A DNA stretch of 23,708 nt from Byssochlamys sp. IMV 00236 (GCA_001931875.2 MSJH02000314.1:1-23708), one strand, 5' to 3'; counted from the first letter of the stretch, positions 8,453-19,867 are shown. Numbers and translations: made by a program. The notes: generated from the letters alone by a model not told the origin.

Positions 8453-9540
8453 TTATTGTTCTTTCTTTGATTGTTCAATTTTCTTTTCGGAAGAAACGCG
8501 GATGCCGCTGACAAGGCGAATGATGAGAATGACCACATCATTAAGTTTTCTTACAGGGTAAAAGATGGCAATTCTGTTTGGCAATATCCATTCTGATTGA
8601 GCATTGACACCAGATGCTAACTTTTGATTATATGGTGTACTTGCTCTTGGGGTTGCCAACATGGCCATGATGATGAACTATAAAAAGATTAGATACGAAA
8701 AGCGGCATATTTTAAAACTTACAAAAGGATAAACAAGGTTGAATATAGCACCAGATCGAAGAAAGCTAAGGAAAAAGGTCAAAATGGTCATTGGAAACCC
8801 AAAGCCCAAGAAGAAAGACCAATGCTTTTCCATATAGGATAGCCGTTGTTCAATATTCCAACCCATATAGACCCACTTGTACCTAAGAGAGAGAGAAAGG
8901 TTAGTCAGCTGAAATAAGGTTAAGGTTAGATGCTTACTCAAAACAATAATAAGATGTTATGATACAATTCATCAGAAAAGATAGAAAGATTCCGATAAAA
9001 GGCACTTTAGACAAGAGTGCAGCAGTGATACCACAGTTGATGTATAAAATAACCGTGTATATACCAGAGGCTACATTCTGAACAGGATTTGTAGCTGTCT
9101 TTTGTTGCTGTTGACTAGCCTGAATCTGGTATGATTTCTCAGCTACTTTACTAAAGAACCGTCCGTTTAACCCGAGGAGTGTAAAGTACATTGGAAAGCC
9201 CAATAGATGCTATACGGTTTGATATTACTATCATCTTCTTTTTGCATATTATCATTTTTACCACATAAGAACATCCAAGGAATGTTTTAGGATAATAGCT
9301 TTCTAAAAAGATTTGTCCACCTAGGAATAATATTCCATTCAAAGCCAAAGTGGTCAATATTGCCTTTTGAATGCTCTTTGAACTGTTGGTCACGTTAATA
9401 TAAAGGTGAAGTATGATACATAGATACACTTATTACGTGTATAATAATATAAACGACTTTGGCCAGCAAGAGGCATCCTCTAAGCCAGAGATAAAGTATG
9501 ACCAATGCTGTTGAATGGGTGAATTGTTCAAGGTTGCCAT
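8453..9540 (-). CDS. EI24: EI24-family multi-spanning ER membrane protein
   Basis: Five exons on the minus strand (9437-9540, 9262-9382, 8938-9209, 8723-8882, 8453-8677) join in frame to 293 residues. The core E-Y-K-W-V-Y-M-G-W followed by R-L-S-Y-M-E-K-H-W and F-F-L-G-F-G-F-P-M-T matches the most conserved stretch of EI24 (CysZ/EI24 superfamily). In animals EI24/EPG-4 is an ER protein needed for autophagosome maturation and PI3P control. Several hydrophobic segments are visible (around residues 43-58, 75-90, 120-150, 180-220), and the C-terminal tail is charged and cytosol-like. The chosen start (M-A-T-L-N-N-S-P-I-Q-Q-H-W) gives an amphipathic N-terminus leading into the first membrane segment. 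It lies head-to-tail with the MAPR gene, whose stop is about 100 bp upstream of this start. Confidence 0.85.
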
Positions 9541-9642
9541 CAAAGAATGAAAGAAAGAAAGAAGGAAGAAAAAGTGAAACAGAGGATAGAGAAGGGGGGC
9601 GCGTGTAGACCTCTTTTTTTTATTGGATAAATGCTTTTTCCT

Positions 9643-10080
9643 TTAGTTATCAGGCACCACTTTTCCAACAATATTATATCTTTTCGCAAAGAAAGCATAC
9701 CATTGATCTAATGTTTCCATTTCTTTTGGAGTCAGTTCACTATAGTCTGCGATACAATCTTCTGGTTTTAAAGAAGACTTTCCGAGAGCCTAATTTAAAA
9801 CCGTGTCAATGAGGACTTAAAAAGAAGAAGAGTAGCTATTACCTTGGAGGAATCTTTTCCAGTAAACACGTTATATCCAGCACCCTTTCCATAAGATGCA
9901 GTGTTATTCGAAACGTCAAATACATCGCCTTTGATAGCTACATAAATAGGAAGCGATGGGTCAGAGCCATCATACTTTCTAAGTTCTGAGACAGTAATGG
10001 GTGTTGTCTTTGGTGGTTCACTATGAATAGTGGTTAATCTTAGATACGTGTCTTTTATTCTACAAACTCTACGTAGCCAT
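9643..10080 (-). CDS. Cytochrome b5-like heme/steroid-binding protein (MAPR family), short soluble form
   Basis: Exons 10073-10080 (only 8 nt), 9843-10020 and 9643-9789 on the minus strand give 110 residues. The family (Dap1, PGRMC1, neudesin, neuferricin) binds heme through tyrosine and supports cytochrome P450 and sterol metabolism. Family features: I-T-V-S-E-L-R-K-Y-D-G at residue 11, V-A-I-K-G-D-V-F-D-V at about 30, and Y-G-K-G-A-G-Y-N-V-F-T-G, in which Tyr52 lies where PGRMC1 has its heme-ligand tyrosine. The C-terminal helix W-Y-A-F-F-A-K-R-Y ends in V-G-K-V-V. Unlike Dap1 and PGRMC1 there is no N-terminal membrane helix or signal peptide, so a soluble protein is predicted. The first exon is inferred: the frame is closed by TAG right after ATGGCTACG unless the 52-nt intron is removed. 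It diverges from FAB1. Confidence 0.85.
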
Positions 10081-10404
10081 TTTATAATACAAGAAGATTA
10101 GTAAAAAGAAAAAAAGAAAAGAAAAATAACTTTATATTTTTTTATTATTATTTTTTTTTTCCCCTTTGTGTAAAACATGTAAGAAATAGTCTAAAGCGCG
10201 CCAAGGTTTATCTCTTTTTAAAAGAGGGTCATTGATACATATGAATTCTTATGCTTATTGCCTTGAAAGATAACAGAGAGAGAGAGAGAGAGAAACAAAG
10301 AGAAGAAGTTAGAGTTAGAGTTCAACTGTTGTACAAGTGGCTATACATTTTGATTGTCTCCTTCCTTTTTTCATTTTCCACTTTATCTCTTTTTATTTTG
10401 TTGA
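10081..10404. promoter_or_regulatory. Shared divergent promoter of MAPR gene and FAB1
   Basis: A 324-bp gap between the start codons of the MAPR gene (minus) and FAB1 (plus). It contains a long A/T block (10100-10160) with a T10 run, a GCGCGCC string near 10196-10202, a (GA)n tract at 10275-10293, and a T/C-rich stretch leading to the FAB1 ATG. The open frame starting at 10251 is translated repeat sequence and is not supported as a gene. Confidence 0.4.
10275..10293. repeat. (AG)n microsatellite
   Basis: Nine to ten AG units about 115 bp before the FAB1 start, likely in its promoter or 5' leader. GA tracts of this kind are often length-variable. Confidence 0.85.
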
Positions 10405-13400
10405 ATGGAAAAGGCACATCAGCCAGATTATGAAGATCCTGGCTCATTAACAAGTTTTAACATCATTGCAGAAGGAGACGAGGAAGGCCTTATCTCAAAA
10501 ATATTTTCCAAGTTTAAAACTGCTGTATCCGGCCCACAACACCAACAACCCGTACCAATACCCACCGAGATATTAGAGAGCATAGAGCAAGAGAATAGCC
10601 TAATAATAGCCAGTAAAGAAAGATATCCGACCATAAGAACCATCAATCCTACACCAACAAAAGAAGTGAATCTATCAATCAAATCTCTTCATGAATCAAG
10701 TTCAACAACTATCAAACCAGAAGGCTCATCCATGATGATAATACCTTTAACAAAGACATCATCCTGTGATAGTGACACTCAATCAGTAATGACCAATTTT
10801 TCTGTATCCAACACAAACTCACTCAGTAGGATGCTCAATCGATTACGAGGCGGTGAGGCAGACAGTGGCAACAAGGATTTTTGGATGCCTGACGAACAGT
10901 GTCGAGAATGTACAGACTGTAATGCGCCCTTTAATCTGTTTCGAAGAAAGCATCATTGCCGTACATGTGGTATGCTTTTTTTTTAAGCCTCTCAAGTCTG
11001 TAAAAGATGAAACTCATCCTTATTTGTAGGAAGAATATTTTGTTCAAAGTGTCTCAACAACACAATCCACACAAGCCATACTTTATTACGTGTCTGTAAC
11101 GACTGTTATATCAAATTTGAAGATCGTCTTCCAGATGATTTAATATCCATTCATGAGACACATTCGGGTGATTCTGAAACATTGCAGCAGTCTGTTCAGG
11201 ACAGTGACGAGGAATTTGAAAGAAGAACAAATAGCTTAGAAATACAACGTCCCAATCTGGATCTTCATTTTTCTTTATCCACATCTTCACATCATACTAC
11301 TAGTGATGCTGAGATTGGTATCAAAAAGCTATTAACATCTACTTTCCTGAGGACCACACCTCGATCACGAACAAGCACCATGAACTCTTTAGCTGTCGAA
11401 AGTAGCTTAGCCGTGTTAGAATCGCGTCAACTCGCTTCATCATCACCTATGCCATTCCGTCGTCATTCCTACTTGGCTAATGAAAATCCTTTAGGAACGC
11501 CTGTTCTTCAAAATGAGTATTATGAAGAAGATGAAGATGCAAGAAGGTGGGATAAGAGTCCTAGGAACCTTTTGAATTTCTTGGGAGGCGCTGCTGCCAG
11601 TAGCAACAACACGGGTACGAATGAGCGGCCAAGTTCGGGGATTTTCAACAATATCTTTTTTGAAGATTATGCAACAACGTTTGACATTGGCTCTCCAACT
11701 CCGCTTCTAAGCACAAGCACAACGACAACGACAACAGGGAAAACACAGCCATGGTTGATGAGACCTGAACGCGCCATGAGGAGAAGATTGAGCTTGACGG
11801 ATGGAACAGGCAATGGAAGCAACAATAATGTGATTACCATTTCGACTAATAATTCATCTTCGACTATTCGACATAGTAGAGTAAGGACAAAGAGCCTTAT
11901 GAGAAATATACCCATCACAAAGGCAACTATGGAAGCATCCACTTCCTCTCAGCTAGATACTAGCAACATTACCTGTACGGATACGAACAGCCCACGTAGT
12001 GCTACTCCAGATGTGGAGCAATTAAGGACACAGATCGCTTCTTGTACACAGACGCATCAACAGTGGGATGAATCGTTTTTACATTTGATGCGCAACATGA
12101 TTCGGCACTTTCTGGAAGTTGAGACGGAGGGATTGATCAAGAACCCTGGTCCGTGGGAAGAGATCATGATGAAATTACTACTCAAAATTGCTGACGAAGT
12201 ACAACCGCAGATAAGGATCCGAGATACATTTGACATGAACCATTATGTCAAAATAAAACGAGTTCCTGGTGGGACACCAAAGGACAGCTTCTCTGTGAGT
12301 GGTGTGGTTCTATCAAAGAACGTAGCGCACAAGCATATGGTCCGAAAGATTGAGAACCCACGCATCTTGATTTTGAATTTTGATCTAGACGGATTCAGCG
12401 GTGAAGTGAACCGACATGAGTATCTTAAACTAGATCGTTTATTGGCTTGGGAGCGTGATCATATGAATGCCCTGGTAGACCAGATCATCGGTCTAAAACC
12501 GTCTATCGTGCTGATTGCCAGTCATGCTCCTCGTACTGTCATTGACTTGTTGAACAAGGCTAATATCGTAGTCGTCTACAAGGTCAAAAGACAGAAGCTC
12601 GATGCTATTGCTCGATGTGCTGATGCAGCCATATTCAATTATAAAAATGATTTGTGGAATACGAGATCAGTGACTCAAGGGAAATGCAAGCTTTTTGAGA
12701 CAATGACCATTATGCATGAATACCTTCCCAGTCGCCGTAAAACGTTCTTACTCTTTCACGAGTGCCCGAAAGATAGGGGTGCAACCATTATATTACGAGG
12801 AGGCGAACATAAGGTTCTGACGGTGATTAAAACAATCATGAAGTTTATGGTGCAAGTGGTCAATAATCTCACTATCGAGGCACAGCTGCGCAAGGAATTT
12901 ATTGAACTCAGGAAATGGTATCGTATTTATTATGAGGAAGAAGAACAACAACAAGAAGAAGAAAAGACAGAAGAAGAGAGGGTCGTCAAGAAAATGGCCT
13001 CATTTGCTGAGAGATCCCTCACGGATATTCGACCTGTCGACTCCCAAAGCATATCTGCATTATCCGTAGCTGAATCACATATAACTGTAAGTACAGCAGC
13101 AGCGGATGTAGTAACAACAAAGAAGAAAGGGCAGTTTTATCAACAAGAGCCAATTATTGTTGAAGATGATGATATTTGCTTGACAGCCATCAATACAGTT
13201 TTAAATCAATATCAAAATACAGTACTCTCTATTTCTCCTGGCGTCACATTACCTGTTCCTCATATCCTGATGAAACTACGAGACTCACAGAAAAAACTGA
13301 TTGGTGTCATTCGAGAAAGACTAGGGCCCACCATCACTGGAACGGTATTTGAGGGAGATATTCCAGAACAGCAACAAGATTCCAGCAAGTTTGTTCCACC

Positions 13401-16400
13401 ACCAATTCCTCGTGATTTGAACCAAATGATGGATTATTTCAAGGCGTATGAAGCTCAATTAGAGAACGACGTTGAGTATCGACACTATCAAGATTTGCAT
13501 ATCCAGAATTGGTACAACTTTAAGAAATATATCCGGGATGTAAGTTCCTTCCTATCACCGGTGGATCATCAAGAAATACTTGTTCATCGCACTATATACC
13601 CCATGGACGACCATACGATTCCTTGTCAAAAGATAGTGGCAGAGCCATACCATTATTATGACCCTGCCTGTGATTACACCTTAGGACAGTATATTCTGAA
13701 CGCTGCCAAGGAGGCATATAAACCTTGTACTTCTAAAATATGTGGATCACCGCTCATGTTTCATGACGTGACATTCTCACATGGTAATGCTCAAATCAAA
13801 GTACAAGTATTTCATGAAGTAGATGATGAACAAATGGTAGAAGAAAGACTCGAGATTGGTAAAGATGAGTATCTAAAGAAGATCCCTATCTTTATTTCCA
13901 CCCACTGCAACCTATGCAAAATAACGCACGGTTGGAAACCTATGTCTGAATTGCTACAGCGATACTCGTTTGGAAAGTTTTTAGAATTACTACTTTATCA
14001 GTCCTCCTCTATTCCACTTTACGAAGACGGAGAACAAGAAGATGAGGGATGCCCACATGGGCTTTATCGGGACCATACACTCTCGTTTCGCATCCAAAAC
14101 TATACTGTCAACTTTACACATGCAATGGTCAAGGTCGTTGAGGTGATCCCGCCACCTCTTCATACTTGCTTCAGCTCCAAAAAGCAAATGGCCCTCAAGG
14201 ATGAAGCATTGGAATCAACACGTATAAAGATTGCTCGCTTTTTCGATTCTATTATTGAGCGAAACAAGGCATTTTCGTACGATATTGTTCAGCCTAATAT
14301 GGTGGAAACATGTAAAGAATACTTGCAAGAAATGTCACAGGAAGCAATGAAGAACAAAAAGAGTTTACTTCAGAAACTCCAATCAGAATATGCAACAAGT
14401 TCTCCTACGGATACACTACAGTTGAATAACGTGCTAGCCGAACTGCAAAATCATGCTGTTACTTGGGATCTCAAGTACATTGACTTTGCTAGACGATTTA
14501 TACGGCCTGAACGAGAGCTTCGAAGGTTGACAACAAGCCATTTGCGAAGGATGTTTCCCGCAGAGAGTCTCCTTTACAGTAGCACACCCACACCCGTTGT
14601 ATCCAACCTTAACCTTCGAACAAAGCGCGCTGTAGAGGCAGCAGACTTGCCACTATTGGATGTTACATTAGAAGAACAAGAAGATACTGAGCATCCAGAA
14701 ACAGAATTAAAGGATCAACCTAGCTTGGGAGAATCGCCAACTCAATCTTTCCCTTGGCTTGACGAGGTTCAGCAATTTGATCAAAAGTTTTTGCAAGATG
14801 CTGCAGATGTCAATACATCATCGAGTGCCTTTCTAGGCAGCTCTGCAGAAAACAGCAGGAGCGTACCATTGAGCCGATCGGCCACTGAAGAAACACTGGA
14901 CCCGAGCGTAGCTAGAAGATTGTCATTGGAATTGATGAAGGATACGCCATCAAAGGCCGGGCTATTGGCTACTGCTCTTAGTTCCTCAGTCGACAAGCAG
15001 CAGCGACAGAAATTTTTAGAAAAATCCATGATCTATGAAGACGCACATACACCTTCGCCACAACCTACACCAACTGTCATGATTCAAGATGAGGCAATTC
15101 TCTATACGCCAAGTGAAAGGCAGGATATACAGTCAGCTTTTGCTCGTCATGTGGCACCAACGGCCTATCAGCGACTGACGGGGTTACTACCTGAACCAAC
15201 CGTTTGTAGATCCAAGAGCTCGCCATCATCTGGAGTTACTCCACGTCATAAGCGAACATTGTCACATCACAAGGCACTTGAAACAACCGATAAGGTAGCT
15301 AATCGCCGATCATTTTATGAAACAAGCACCAGCTACATGACATCATCTGGCCCTGCATTAGCTAGTCATACAGATCAAGCAGCAAAACCCTATCGTGGAT
15401 ATTACGCTTCAAGAAAGTCTCAAGGCATACCAGCGACGAGATATGGATACCGATTTGGGTTTATTCCTCCTGATGATAAACATCATTCACGTATGACTCA
15501 AGAGACTACAAGGCCTTACTCTAGGACAGTGACTGAACAGGGTAGCAGTAGCAAGCTGCCGATAAGAGGGCGTATACCCGTTGCTACACCTCTGCTTCAT
15601 CAAAAATCCCCAAGCAGAGTAACATACCACCAGCCTTCACATTTACCTATTCCCATATCACGAAGAAAACTAGCGAATGGTAGAGATTTAAGAGAAAGAT
15701 TACCAAGCAAGGCGTCTTTAGAGGTATATACCAAAATCAAGGAGATTGCGCATGATGATGACTCTCTGTCATCATCGGACGAAGGCAAGTTTGGAGTATC
15801 AGATGATGACGACGATGATGACGAAGAAGAATATGACTATAATTCAGATGAGCGCTTACCATTTCAACATACAACATTCTCGCTGGTACACATGGATGAA
15901 TATGATGAATGTTTAGGAAGAGACACAGTACCAAGTATTCTAGAACTTCAGCAGTTCAATAAGGAGCATCAGTTACAGATGTCAAATAATACTTTACCCT
16001 TCCTAAGTGTCGAGACTGGTCTATATGCAGGAGATAAAAAGGACAATCAATCAAAGACTGCTGTGCTTCTCGATTTAGGTATGATTAAGTGCAGATGATG
16101 TTTAATTGTTAACTCTTTGTAGATCATGGAGTCACGCCTACTGATCTTGACTGGTCCACCAATGGTAGCGGAAAAAATTCAATCATGAAAGCTATTACGT
16201 ATGTACTTGCTGAAAAGAGTATAAGCAATTTACTCCCGTTAGAGTATCCATTGTAAGTATAAACGTTGTTGTTGTGTGTGTGTGTGATTGTGCTCACGTG
16301 AATGATTAGCTCCCCTACGGAACATATCTTTGCCGATTCTAACATTCTCGTAAGAGAAGACGAACCAAGTAGTATCATATCATACATGCTTGCAAGTACT

Positions 16401-17735
16401 TTTTATCGAGAGAAATTAGAAAAGAGACAGGCATTACGAATGTCCAAAGTAGTAAATAATCGACAGGAGAGTGCGTCTATATCCAGTGTCGTATCTGATG
16501 CACCGACAGATGACAAGCTATTTTATTCAGATATGTTTCCTGAAACCGGTGAAGCTGAAAGGCCATGGAGATTCTGTAATATGCGTTGTTTTTAATTGTT
16601 GATGGTTTGTATTAACATATCTTTAGCTTTTAAGGGAGGATCAACAAGTTTTACATGTAAAATATACTATGCGGAGCAATTTGATATGTTTAGAAAAATG
16701 TGTGGATGTGGAGAAACATTTATATCATCGCTTGCCCGATGTAATGTCTGGAATACAGCAGGAGGCAAATCGGGATCAACCTTCCTAAAGACAAAAGGTT
16801 GATAGTATACACTCATGTATTCTGTTGCTTATGTTAATTTCCCTTATAGATGAAAGGTTTTTAATCAAGCAAATATCCAAGTTTGAAATGGATGCATTTG
16901 TCGGATCAGCCAACAAGTATTTTATGTACATGTTTAATGAGGTGTTTGATAAAGGAGTAAATATGAAACCTTACAGATTCCTCCAACAATTTACTCACAC
17001 TTATAATAGATACCAACAGTTTTATGTAAAATATTTGGTTTATATCGCATTGGTTTTTATAACAATGTAAGCGGTAAATCTATGAAGATGGATATCCTTG
17101 TTATGGAGAATTTATTTTATGAGCATACTGTCAAAATGGTTGGTTCAACGCCCTACTTATCTGTAATGGGACTAATGGTTGTATAGGCATATGATCTAAA
17201 GGGGTCTTTAAGGAATAGATATGCAGCAAAGACAGGAAAGGATATTGAAGTCTTCTTGGATGAAAACTTGGTAGAGAGTAAGTATGAATTCAACTGATTG
17301 TGTATTCGACTGATGGGGGTTTCTTTTAGTGATTAGCAAAACACCACTTTATATGAGGGTAGATACCAAGAATAACCTAAGTGATTCATTATATAATGAT
17401 ACACAATTCCTGGTTCAAATTGATGTGATGGATTATTCACTGTTGGTTGGATTTGATGACGAGAAAAATGAGATTGTAGTTGGCATAGTTGGTAATGATA
17501 TATATGTTCCTTGCTAAGCCTTCATATACCATAACTCTCTCTCTATATAGACTTTTTTCGAACGTATACCTGGGATAAGAAACTTGAGAGCTGGGTAAAA
17601 GAATCAGGTATGTTGGGTGGTGTCAAAAGGGATCCAACTATTATATCCCCAAAAATGTATCGACGTCGATTTCGATCAGCTATTGATCTTTACTTTGTGA
17701 TGATACCCGATTTTTGGACTCTTTTACATAATTAA
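10405..17735 (+). CDS. FAB1: Fab1/PIKfyve 1-phosphatidylinositol-3-phosphate 5-kinase
   Basis: Ten exons (10405-10969, 11030-16078, 16123-16252, 16310-16575, 16627-16797, 16850-16956, 17010-17138, 17187-17277, 17330-17491, 17551-17735) join to 2284 residues, very close to yeast Fab1. It phosphorylates PI3P to PI(3,5)P2 on vacuole and endosome membranes. Domain order: FYVE zinc finger from about residue 160 (W-x-x-D, then R-R-K-H-H-C-R, split by intron 1); a low-complexity serine/threonine-rich linker; a TCP-1/chaperonin-like domain (about 585-800); a cysteine/histidine-containing CCR region (about 1100-1200, with C-N-L-C); an acidic Asp/Glu-rich linker near 15801-15843; and a C-terminal PIP kinase (about 2000-2284) with [18 protein letters not shown] and a [12 protein letters not shown] segment. 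The intron at 16957-17009 was placed so that the conserved I-P-T-V-L and V-S-G-K-S-M-K-M-D follow in frame. Confidence 0.95.
16273..16286. repeat. (TG)n microsatellite in FAB1 intron 3
   Basis: Seven TG units inside the short intron between 16253 and 16309. Confidence 0.8.
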
Positions 17736-17882
17736 TCCACTTGACAATAAGAGAAAAAGAAATAAGCTTTCTCACGAACCTTGTACCTATATAAATAAAC
17801 ATCAGTGATAAGAGTAAAGATAAGATTAACTGCTCAATCTGTTACACACGCATATACAAACTATGCCACAGCCCTAGTGATA

Positions 17883-17907
17883 GTTGCTATGGTAAAACCA
17901 TAGTAAC
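17883..17907. repeat. Near-perfect hairpin downstream of FAB1
   Basis: Arms GTTGCTATGGT (17883-17893) and ACCATAGTAAC (17897-17907) pair over 11 positions around an AAA loop, with one G-T wobble at the fourth pair. It lies about 150 bp after the FAB1 stop. It may shape the 3' UTR or be a binding site for a dimeric factor. Confidence 0.7.
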
Positions 17908-18176
17908 CGTGTTTTTGTATATATATATATACACATATATACACGTATATTTTAGCATTTTAGTTTGCTTTATAAATAGACTGTAGTTTAGGAGATTTTC
18001 TTAAATACAGCAGATCCAGGGCCATGACAAGATTGGTTAAAATTCTAACCCAAGATAGGTAAAGTGGATTCTCTGGATATGGTTACAAAAGATAAAGGTA
18101 TTTTTACTTGTTTTGGTTGAGATAAATAGATTTCCATCATCCCTCAACTGATAAAAACCACATGATCTTAATTTTG

Positions 18177-18184
18177 TATATAAA
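18177..18184 (+). promoter_or_regulatory. TATA-like element of glutamine synthetase
   Basis: TATATAAA about 45 bp upstream of the ATG at 18228, followed by a short C/T-rich leader; spacing suits a short 5' UTR. Assigned from position and motif only. Confidence 0.45.
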
Positions 18185-18227
18185 GGAAACGCAACGACTT
18201 GCTTTCTTTCCATTATAGCATTACATT

Positions 18228-19350
18228 ATGGCTGTTGTTTCAAATACCACTCTTCTCCAAAAATACCTCTCTCTCCCTCAAGGCGAAAAAGTTCAAGTAG
18301 AATACGTTTGGATTGACGCCAAAAATGGCTTAAGAAGCAAGACAAGGACGGTTGATTTCGTCCCTACGTCTGCTAGTGAATTACCAGAATGGAACTTTGA
18401 TGGCTCTTCTACTGGCCAAGCCGAAGGTCATGACTCTGATATCCTGATTCAACCCGTGGCCTTGTTTGCTGATCCTTTCCGTCGTGGCAATAATAAGATT
18501 GTCCTTTGTGAGACCTTTAATAACGATGGTACGCCTCATGCTACCAACTACCGTCACGCTTGCAAGAAAATCATGGCGGCCCATGCTGATGCCAAGCCTT
18601 GGTTTGGTATTGAACAAGAATACATGCTATTCGACCCTGCTACAGGAAAACCTTATGGTTGGCCGATGCACGGATTTCCTGAGCCACAGGTAAATAAAAA
18701 CAAACAAGAAGTATCAATATATACTGATATATGATACGCAGGGCAAATATTACTGCGGTGTTGGTGCAGGAAAGATCTTCGGTCGAGACATTGTGGAGGC
18801 TCACTATCGCGCTTGCTTGTATGCAGGTGTCAACATTTCAGGTGTCAATGCTGAAGTGGCTCCAGGTCAATTTGAATTTCAAGTAGGTCCATGTGAAGGT
18901 ATTGGTATGGGAGATCATCTTTGGATTTCTCGTTATATCTTGGAACGTGTTTCAGAAGACTTTGGTATCATTGTCTCTATTCATCCTAAGCCTATCAAGG
19001 GTGATTGGAACGGCGCTGGTTGTCACACAAACTTTTCTACTGAAGAAATGCGTCAAGAGGGTGGTATTGCTGCCATTGAAAAGGCTATCAAGAAGATGGG
19101 ATTACGTCACGCTGAACATATTGCCGTTTACGGTGAAGATAATGATCAACGTCTGACTGGTAGACATGAAACTGGACACATCGATCAGTTCAGTTACGGT
19201 GTCGCTAATCGTGGTGCTTCTATTCGTATTCCTCGTCATGTCGGTATTGAAGGCAAAGGCTATTTGGAAGATCGTCGCCCTGCCTCCAATATTGATCCTT
19301 ATAGAGTTACGAGCATCATTGTTGAATCAACTTTCTTACCCGACGCTTAA
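18228..19350 (+). CDS. GLN1: Glutamine synthetase (type II, eukaryotic)
   Basis: Two exons (18228-18689, 18742-19350) with a 52-nt intron encode 356 residues, the usual length of cytosolic eukaryotic enzymes. It makes glutamine from glutamate, ammonia and ATP as a homodecamer. Visible motifs: [15 protein letters not shown] (substrate-binding signature, about residues 50-65), W-F-G-I-E-Q-E-Y (metal-binding glutamates), [27 protein letters not shown] (ATP-binding region) and [10 protein letters not shown] (active-site arginines). All expected blocks are intact. The second exon is joined at P-Q|G-K-Y-Y-C-G, a conserved stretch. The upstream GATA sites suggest control by nitrogen supply. Confidence 0.97.
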
Positions 19351-19867
19351 CTCTTGCCTACACTGTATATTTCATCTCTCTCTTTCTCTGCTATATTGCA
19401 TTTACCCAATATCAAATAAACATACGCATATGAACATACAAAAGCATTTTATCAATGTGATTAACCAAGTAGCTTCAGTGAAATTTGTATTTCTTACGGT
19501 TATCTCAGTTAAAAGCATGCTTATGCATATTACTATGATAACAAACTCACAGCCCTAACAAAATAGAAAACATCTATTTAATCCCTTTCTTAATCATTCA
19601 TACTCTGTAATTCATTTTTATACATTAATGTAGCTTTTTGCATTCTTATCAAAAAAAAAGTATATACTACTGGAACGTCTTTACCTCCTTTTTCTCACCC
19701 TGTCATTTGTTGTTTTTATATTTGTTTCTTTGTAAAACTAGCAAACCCCTTGCATTTCTGAGTAGTCATGGTCTATTCCCCCTTTTTTTCTTTCAACTTT
19801 CCTCTTTCCTCTTTTCTTTCTATCCTTTTTTGCACTTGTTTTCTTTTTCTTTTTCACCCTTGTTTAG
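19351..19867. other. Intergenic region, GLN1 3' end and T/C-rich promoter of TBC gene
   Basis: 517 bp. AATAAA at 19415-19420, about 65 bp after the GLN1 stop, is a fair polyadenylation signal. The second half (about 19680-19867) is a strong pyrimidine tract ending in TTGTTTAG just before the ATG at 19868. The open frames across it are translated C/T sequence and are rejected as genes. The TTTAG directly before the ATG might also be the acceptor of a leader intron. Confidence 0.45.
19415..19420 (+). terminator. Candidate polyadenylation signal of GLN1
   Basis: AATAAA hexamer downstream of the GLN1 stop codon; no transcript evidence is available. Confidence 0.4.

Larger units (their letters stand above)
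17736..18227 (+). promoter_or_regulatory. FAB1-glutamine synthetase intergenic region with GATA-factor sites
   Basis: 492 bp without a gene. Six GATA cores lie here on the plus strand: GATAAG at 17807 and 17819, GATAGG at 18054, and GATAAA or GATAAAT at 18091, 18121 and 18150. Fungal nitrogen-regulatory GATA factors (AreA/Nit2/Gln3) recognise HGATAR, and glutamine synthetase is a classic target. A TATA-like TATATAAA sits at about 18177-18184, some 45 bp before the start codon. A hairpin at 17883-17907 and a TA-rich stretch at 17919-17950 fill the middle. The sites are seen directly; the regulation is inferred. Confidence 0.5.

Noticed and set aside
17736..18227. tRNA or snoRNA gene in the FAB1-GLN1 gap
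   Set aside because: The nested stems do not form a cloverleaf, and no T-loop, A/B box or C/D box pattern was found.
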